Of a stretch of DNA of 64,000 nt, positions 57,951 through 64,000 are shown piece by piece. Source of the stretch: Girardinichthys multiradiatus. Its lineage: Eukaryota > Chordata > Actinopteri > Cyprinodontiformes > Goodeidae. The position numbers and the translations under genes were made by a program. The stretch is from positions 46,419,363-46,483,362 of the forward strand of contig NC_061812.1 of the NCBI RefSeq assembly GCF_021462225.1, in the 5' to 3' direction. How positions within the stretch are numbered: position 1 is the stretch's first letter; the number at the start of each line of letters is the position of its first letter. Under the pieces are notes generated by a model. The model made no database searches and was not told the DNA's origin. It saw only the letters and a list, made by a program, of their open reading frames with translations.

Positions 57951-58599
57951 CTGAATGCAGTTTACAATGAAATCATCCAATAAGTAAAATAATAGAAAGA
58001 AAAAGAAAGAGATGACAAATATCAGAAGCCAGTCAAATAAAGCAAGCATATAACCTTAGCTCATCAGTCTGTTACACAATGAACAATATCATCACTAACC
58101 ATAATTTTAGAAAGAGACCAAAATAAAAATGCTGTTTGGTATGTGAATTTATTGTAAAAACTCAATCTTACATAACATAAAAACTTTAATAAATAACTGG
58201 ACTTCCAGTTATAGCATACTGCTGAGCGGACACGTAACAAGAAGCTCCCATGTAAATCTCAAAAATAGTGACCTGGTTGTCCTTTTGAACAACACAAGCG
58301 GTTCTCCTTCAAAGCCACCACCCAAATTTAGAGCTAGGGTTAACGCTGAAGAACAAGCCAACCCCAACAGAATTGTTGGTGCGATAAACTTGTTCAGAAA
58401 ATGTTTAAAATGCCAAGAACCCATTACGTTTTAACATATAGGCATCAATAGGCTTAGTTGAGGTAATAGACTTTTACAATGAAAACATAGTTCTTATGTA
58501 ATTTACAGAACTCCAATCATAATACGGGATTTAGGGATGCGGTGGTGGCAAGGGGTTAAAAAGCGCAACCCATATTCAGAGGCTTCTGTCCTTACTGTC
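57951..58599. other. Intronic sequence, nothing recognised
   Basis: No recognised transposon or exon. A 71-aa minus frame at 58209-58424 has no family match that I know. Confidence 0.4.
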
Positions 58600-58840
58600 C
58601 ATAATGTGAGATCAGTCCAAGTATGCATGGTGTTGTTCTGGAACTCTGACTGTCAAGTGTTCATCAGAGAAACAGCCTGGGAGAAGAAACTGTCTCTGTG
58701 GTAACTGGTTTTATCAGACAGCGATCTGTAGCGCCGACCTGAAGATAAAAGTCTAAACAGTTTATGTGCAGGGTGCAGAGATTTCAGCTGCCCTTTTCCT
58801 GACCTTAGACCTGTGGGGTTCCTAGGAACTGGAAGTTATC
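58600..58840 (-). mobile_element. LINE RT C-terminus fragment
   Basis: The minus strand reads LHPAHKLFRLLSSGRRYRSL and DKTSYHRDSFFSQAVSLMN, the conserved C-terminal tail of a fish LINE RT (SGRRYR...HRDSFFPQAV form). It ends abruptly at the neighbouring LTR-like sequence. Confidence 0.6.
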
Positions 58841-58843
58841 CAC

Positions 58844-59165
58844 TGTTATGATTCTGGACTGTTTGTCTGAATTATCTTTGTCTGCCTGCTGGTCATCTCT
58901 GTACTACAACTATTAGGAGGATTGCTTTCACCTGCTCCACCCCAGCCAGCTCCCTAATTACACCCCACCTGCTCCACCTGTGTATCTGGCTTTATAAGCA
59001 GCACACTGACAGACAAACAGCGCCAGATTATCGAAAGCCATCGTGTGAGTAAATGTCCAGCGTTCCTTCTTTGTCTGCCTGCCTGATCCTGATCTCCTGA
59101 TCCCCTTGGAATTCTCTGCTCTGCCTTGCCCATGTCGTATATCTCTGTATTGAGGTTTCCTGAAT
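58844..59165 (+). repeat. Partial LTR with TATA-like motif
   Basis: Starts TGTTATGATTCTGGACTGTT. It has CACCTGCTCCACC direct repeats and a GGCTTTATAAGCAGCACACT TATA-type block near 58990, followed by CGCCAGATTATCG. This resembles the U3-R part of fish gypsy LTRs. The end is not found. Confidence 0.4.
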
Positions 59166-59189
59166 TTCTATGACCACTCGGAAGGTGGC

Positions 59190-59425
59190 GGCCAGCAGTG
59201 GCCAGAATCTTTGTAGAATTCTGCAGAAAAGTCATCTGGTCCTGAAGCATTGCCATTAGGCATACTTTTAACTGCTTCATGGAGTTCACTTGCTGCTAAA
59301 GGTAACTCCAGAGCCTTCTTCTGTTTCTCATTTAATTTAGGAAAATTGATCTCATTTAAAAATTCACAGATGTCAGAGTTTGAATGAGATAATGCAAAAT
59401 TGAAGAGTAGTATGAGAGTCAACTC
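59190..59425 (-). mobile_element. L1-clade LINE fragment
   Basis: The minus strand reads FLNEINFPKLNEKQKKALEL, ASELHEAVKSMPNGNASGPD and DFSAEFYKD, the linker and RT entry of L1/Tx1-type elements. Truncated at both ends. Confidence 0.7.
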
Positions 59426-59459
59426 CTTCTAATTATTTAAATTTTCAAATACCCCAAAA

Positions 59460-60836
59460 TACTGGCCAAGGAGGAGTACCAACAATCTTTCAGTCTGATT
59501 TATTGATTAGTCGCAGACCAATCAATAGCTACAACTCTATTAAAGATTTAATCCTTAGTTTTCCTCATCCAAAGTGTAACGCACTAAAACTACTTTTGTT
59601 TGTTGTTTTGTATCATCATCAGGCCCTTATTCTCAATTTTTAGATCAGTTTTCAGACTTCTTATCTGATTTAGAGTTAAATACAGATAAGGTCATTATAG
59701 TGGGGGATTATAACATTCATGCTGACCCTGAATGTGATAGCCTACCTAAATATAGCCTTTAATGCTATCTTCGGCTCAATTGATTTTGCTCACAACATTA
59801 GCAAGTCTACCCACCTTTGTCTTCATTCTCTGGACCTTGTGCAGAGCATTCAGTGAAAAGAAATAGCAATATTTCCTCTTACCCTGCCCTGTCCAATCAT
59901 TTTTTTAATAACCTTTGAGCTTAATTTAACTGTGTTCTCCAACACCTGAAAGAAAATTTTATTATAGTAGATCATTATCAGACAATACTGTAACAACTTT
60001 TAAAGAATCTGTTCCATTTTCAATTTCCTCATTATCACAGAAAAACACAGTGGAAGGCAATAATTTTCTTTTTCTTCTTCACAAATTGATTCCCTTGTTC
60101 ATAGTGTTACCTTATCATTGTCTGGTGCATTAGACAATGTAGCCCCGTTGAAAAAAAAAAAAGGTAATTATTTATAGGAGGCTGGCCCCTGGTTTAATTT
60201 AGAGCTGCGTACCTTAAAGCACAATGTTAGAAAATTGGAGAGAAAATGGCGCTCTACACACCTAGATGACTCTTACTTAATCTAGAAAAATAGTCTAGTT
60301 GTATAAAAAAGGGCACCTCACCAAGTTAGAAGAGCTTATTTCTCATCATTTGTAGAAGAGAATAAGAATAATCATAGGTTTCTTTTTAGTACAGTTGTTA
60401 AACTTAGACATAGTCATAGCTCTGTTGAGCCATCCTTTCCTTTAGCTCTCAGCAGTAATGAGTTTATGGGATTTTTTTTAAATAAAATTGATTCTATTTA
60501 AAATAAAATTATTGGCATACTCCCAAAGATGATTACTTCATCCTCAGTAAGTGAGACAGCATTGGAGGTAACTGTAGAATCTGATCTGTGTTAGGACTGC
60601 TTAATCCAGTGGAGCTTCCTGAGTTATCAGAAATATTAGCTTCATCTTAATCTTCAACTTGTATGTTAGACCCAATCCCAACCAAATTATTTAAGTAAGT
60701 GTTCCCTTTGATTACCAGCCCAATTTTAGATATGATTAACCTATTCTTAGTAAATAGATATGTACCGCGGGCTTTTAAAGTAGCTGTAATTAAACCTTTA
60801 CTTAAGAAACCTTCGCTTGATCAAGATTACTTAATA
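59460..60836 (+). mobile_element. L2-clade LINE, EN to RT entry, continues at 63987
   Basis: Decayed plus-strand reading. VIIVGDYNIHADPECDSL (endonuclease motif) near 59692-59745. The linker has LPELSEILASS and MLDPIPTKLFK near 60620-60690. The RT entry FKVAVIKPLLKKPSLDQDYL is at 60770-60830. The DNA is then interrupted by the Tc1-like element at 60837-63986 and resumes as TATTACAGACCT, compatible with the NYRP motif that should follow. Many stops. Confidence 0.75.
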
Positions 60837-60878
60837 CACTGCTCAAAAAAATAAAGGGAACACTAAAACAACATAATA

Positions 60879-62488
60879 CAGGTCCTTCTCAAAATATTAG
60901 CATATTGTGATAAAGTTCATTATTTTCCATAATGTCATAATGAAAATTTAACATTCATATATTTTAGATTCATTGCATACCAACTGAAATATTTCAGGTC
61001 TTTTATTGTCTTAATACGGATGATTTTGGCATACAGCTCATGAAAACCCAAAATTCCTATCTCACAAAATTAGCATATCATTAAAAGGGTCTCTAAACGA
61101 GCTATGAACCTAATCATCTGAATCAACGAGTTAACTTTAAACACCTGCAAAAGATTCCTGAGGCCTATAAAACTCCCAGCCTGGTTCATTACTCAAAACC
61201 CCAATCATGGGTAAGACTGCCGACCTGACTGCTGTCCAGAAGGCCACTATTGACACCCTCAAGCAAGAGGGTAAGACACAGAAAGAAATTTCTGAACGAA
61301 TAGGCTGTTCCCAGAGTGCTGTATCAAGGCACCTCAGTGGGAAGTCTGTGGGAAGGAAAAAGTGTGGCAGAAAACGCTGCACAACGAGAAGAGGTGACCG
61401 GACCCTAAGGAAGATTGTGGAGAAGGGCCGATTCCAGACCTTGGGGGACCTGCGGAAGCAGTGGACTGAGTCTGGAGTAGAAACATCCAGAGCCACCGTG
61501 CACAGGCGTGTGCAGGAAATGGGCTACAGGTGCCGCATTCCCCAGGTCAAACCACTTTTGAACCAGAAACAGCAGCAGAAGCGCCTGACCTGGGCTACAG
61601 AGAAGCAGCACTGGACTGTTGCTCAGTGGTCCAAAGTACTTTTTTTGGATGAAAGTTAATTCTGCATGTCATTCGGAAATCAAGGTGCCAGAGTCTGGAG
61701 GAAGACTGGGGAGAAGGAAATGCCAAAATGCCAGAAGTCCAGTGTCAAGTACCCACAGTCAGTGATGGTCTGGGGTGCCGTGTCTGCTGCTGGTGTTGGT
61801 CCACTGTGTTTTATCAAGGGCAGGGTCAATGCAGCAAGCTATCAGGAGATTTTGGAGCACTTCATGCTTCCATCTGCTGAAAAGCTTTATGGAGATGAAG
61901 ATTGCATTTTTCAGCACGACCTGGCACCTGCTCACAGTGCCAAAACCACTGGTAAATGGTTTACTGACCATGGTATCACTGTGCTCAATTGGCCTGCCAA
62001 CTCTCCTGACCTGAACCCCATAGAGAATCTGTGGGATATTGTGAAGAGAACGTTGAGAGACTCAAGACCCAACACTCTGGATGAGCTAAAGGCCGCTATC
62101 GAAGCATCCTGGGCCTCCATAAGACCTCAGCAGTGCCACAGGCTGATTGCCTCCATGCCACGCCGCATTGAAGCAGTCATTTCTGCAAAAGGATTCCTGA
62201 CCAAGTATTGAGTGCATAACTGTACATGATTATTTGAAGGTTGACGTTTTTTGTATTAGAAACACTTTTCTTTTATTGGTCGGATGAAATATGCTAATTT
62301 TGTGAGATAGGAATTTTGGGTTTTCATGAGCTGTATGCCAAAATCATCCGTATTAAGACAATAAAAGACCTGAAATATTTCAGTTAGTGTGCAATGAATC
62401 TAAAATATATGAATGTTAAATTTTCATTATGACATTATGGAAAATAATGAACTTTATCACAATATGCTAATTTTTTGAGAAGGACCTG
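60879..62488 (+). mobile_element. Inner Tc1-like transposon, same family as 35336-37100
   Basis: 1,610 bp, flanked by TA (60877-60878, 62489-62490) inside the outer element. The terminal repeats begin CAGGTCCTTCTCAAAATATT on both sides, without the left-end duplication seen in the other copy. Very similar to 35336-37100 over its whole length. Confidence 0.95.
61207..62211 (+). pseudogene. DD34E transposase with one nonsense codon
   Basis: A 334-codon frame identical in layout to 35819-36823. Lys151 (AAA, directly after the first catalytic motif) is TAA at 61657-61659. The frame continues unbroken from 61666. It reads FLDES where the other copy has FSDES, keeps D148, D238 and E273, and has QHDLAPAHS at the second Asp. 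One substitution separates it from an open frame, so it died recently. Confidence 0.93.
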
Positions 62489-62745
62489 TATAACGCCAAG
62501 TAAATCAAACTTTTGTGAAATCAAACTGTCCACTTAAGAAGCAACACTGATTGACAATGAATTTCACTTGCTGTTGTGCAAATGGAATAGACTACAGGGG
62601 GAAATCTTTGGCGATTAGCAAGACACACTCAATAAAGGAGCGGTTCTGCAGGTGGGGACCACAGAACACTTCTTAGTACCTATGCTTTCTGGCTGATGTT
62701 TTGGTCACTTTTGAATGTTGGTGGTGCTTTCACACTCGTGGTAGT

Positions 62746-63737
62746 ATGAGACGGACTCTACAACCCACACAAGTGGCTCAGGTAGTGCAGTTCATCCAGG
62801 ATGGCACATAAATGCGAGCTGTGGCAAGAAGGTTTGCTGTGTCTGTCAGCGTAGTCTCCAGAGCCTGGAGGCTCTACCAGGAGACAGACCAGTACACCAG
62901 GAGACGTGGAGGAGGCCGTAGGAGAGCAACAACCCAGCAGCAGGACCGCTACCTCCGCCTTTGTGCAAGGAGGAACAGGAGGAGCACTGCCAGAGCCCTG
63001 CAAAATGACCTCCAGCAGGCCACAAATGTGCATGTGTCTGCACAAACGGTTAGAAACTGACTCCATGAGGATGGTATGAGGGCCCAACACACACAAATTG
63101 GGGTTGTGCTCACAGCCCAACACCATGCAGGACGCTTGGCATTTGCCAGAGAATACCAGGATTGGCAAATTTGCCACTGGCGCCTTGTGCTCTTCACAGA
63201 TGAAAGCAGATGTGACAGAGTCTGGAGACACCATGGAGAGTGATCTGCTGCCTGCAACATCCTTCAGCATAACCGGTTTGGCAGTGGGCCAGTAATGGTG
63301 CGGGGTGGCATTACTTTGGAGGGCCGCATGGCCTCGCCAGAGGTAGCCTGACTGCCAATAGGTACTGAGATGAGATCCTCAAACCCCTTGTGATACCATA
63401 TGTTGGTGCGGTTGGCCCTGGGTTCCTCCTAATGCAGGACAATTTTAGACCTCATGTGGCTGGACTGTGTCAGCAGTTCCTACAAGATGAAGACATTGAA
63501 GCTACGGACTGGCCTGCCCGTTCCACAGACCTAAATCCGATTGAGCACATCTGGGACATCATGTCTCGCTCCATCCATCAACCTCACGTTGCACCACAGA
63601 CTGTCCAGGAGTTGGCGGATGCTTTAGTCCAGGTCTGGGAGGAGATCCCTCAGGAGACCATACGCCGTCTCATTAGGGGCATGCCCAGGCATTGTAGGGA
63701 GGTCATACAGGCACGTGGAGGCCACACACAATACTGA
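62746..63737 (+). pseudogene. Transposase of the outer Tc1-like element, broken
   Basis: Begins [20 protein letters not shown] and meets a TAA after 22 codons. It then reads [20 protein letters not shown] (helix-turn-helix), [29 protein letters not shown] (first catalytic Asp), FLLMQDNFRPHVAG (second) and STDLNPIEHIWDIMS (catalytic Glu) across several frames. The final frame is at 63390-63737 and ends ARGGHTQY. Multiple stops, indels and a deletion after TDESR. Nonfunctional. Confidence 0.88.
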
Positions 63738-64000
63738 GCCTCATTTTGACTTGTTTTAAGGACATTACATCAAAGTTGGATCAGCCTGTAGTGTGTTTTT
63801 CCACTTTAATTTTGTGTGTGACTCCAAATCAAGGCCTCCATTGGTTAATAAATTTGATTTCCATTGATGATTTTTGTGTGATTTTGTTGTCAACGTTGTA
63901 CAGAACAAAGTATTCAATGAGAATATTTCATTAATTCAGATCAAGGATGTGTTATTTGAGTGTTCCCTTTATTTTTTTGAGCAGTGTATATTACAGACCT

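Larger units (their letters stand above)
60837..63986 (+). mobile_element. Outer Tc1-like transposon, host of the inner one
   Basis: The ends CACTGCTCAAAAAAATAAAG and, in reverse complement, CACTGCTCAAAAAAATAAAG are identical over 20 bases and flanked by TA (60835-60836, 63987-63988). Without the inner element it is about 1,540 bp, normal for Tc1. This terminus is very common in fish. The inner element lies 42 bp from its left end. Confidence 0.93.

Noticed and set aside
58209..58424. 71-aa minus frame starting MGSWHFKHFL as a possible further CADPS exon
   Set aside because: No resemblance to CADPS, no matching splice sites, and the phase does not suit the exon at 57814-57950.
1..64000. tRNA, rRNA or snRNA genes
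   Set aside because: No convincing cloverleaf, A/B-box pair or conserved rRNA sequence was found by eye. A covariance-model search would be decisive.

Overview
The window is teleost fish genomic DNA, probably a percomorph. It has no prokaryotic gene organisation. It holds four short, correctly spliced exons of one vertebrate neuronal gene, and its introns are packed with Rex1, Rex3, L2, RTE and L1 LINEs, Ty3/gypsy and other LTR elements, hAT, Tc1/mariner and Harbinger-like DNA transposons.

Host gene: a CADPS-family gene (calcium-dependent secretion activator, CAPS1/CAPS2) lies on the minus strand. In transcription order its exons are 57814-57950, 42491-42678, 9285-9386 and 9130-9193 (137, 188, 102 and 64 bp). 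All inner splice sites are GT/AG, phases match, and the joined reading frame is continuous. The introns between them are about 15.1 kb, 33.1 kb and 91 bp. The rest of the gene lies outside the window on both sides. Almost everything else is intronic mobile DNA.

Layout. 0.4-2.3 kb: decayed Rex1/Babar-like LINE (+). 2.3-5.7 kb: almost full-length Rex3 (-), whose 1,065-codon frame is broken only by two amber codons. 6.5-9.0 kb: composite repeat with a 22/23-bp minisatellite. 9.1-9.4 kb: two host exons. 11.2-12.5 kb: Rex3 relic (+). 12.6-16.0 kb: Ty3/gypsy 3' half split by a 1.7-kb hAT. 17.5-19.7 kb: L1-clade relic. 22.1-29.0 kb: a giant inverted repeat, with the same minisatellite family in opposite orientations around a spacer near 23.88 kb. 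29.0-32.8 kb: Rex3 fragment and a Rex1 copy. 32.9-35.3 kb: gypsy chromodomain/LTR, LINE relics and an L2-type 3' UTR. 35.3-37.1 kb: Tc1-like transposon with an intact 334-aa DD34E transposase and a duplicated left terminal repeat. 37.2-40.8 kb: rearranged Rex3, an LTR and a Harbinger-like insert. 42.5 kb: host exon. 43.0-50 kb: hAT relic, short LTR retrotransposon, and an L2 LINE nested in a Tc1 relic. 50.2-56.7 kb: RTE LINE broken by a hAT (itself holding Rex1 and Harbinger-like DNA) and by a solo LTR. 57.8 kb: host exon. 58.6-64 kb: LINE relics, then an L2 LINE split by one Tc1-like element that is split by a second.

The mobile elements do not form a pathway with each other. Their nesting gives a relative chronology, supported in many places by target-site duplications read directly from the sequence. 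The least familiar structure is the minisatellite-bearing composite repeat and its 7-kb inverted form. I could not assign it to a named superfamily.
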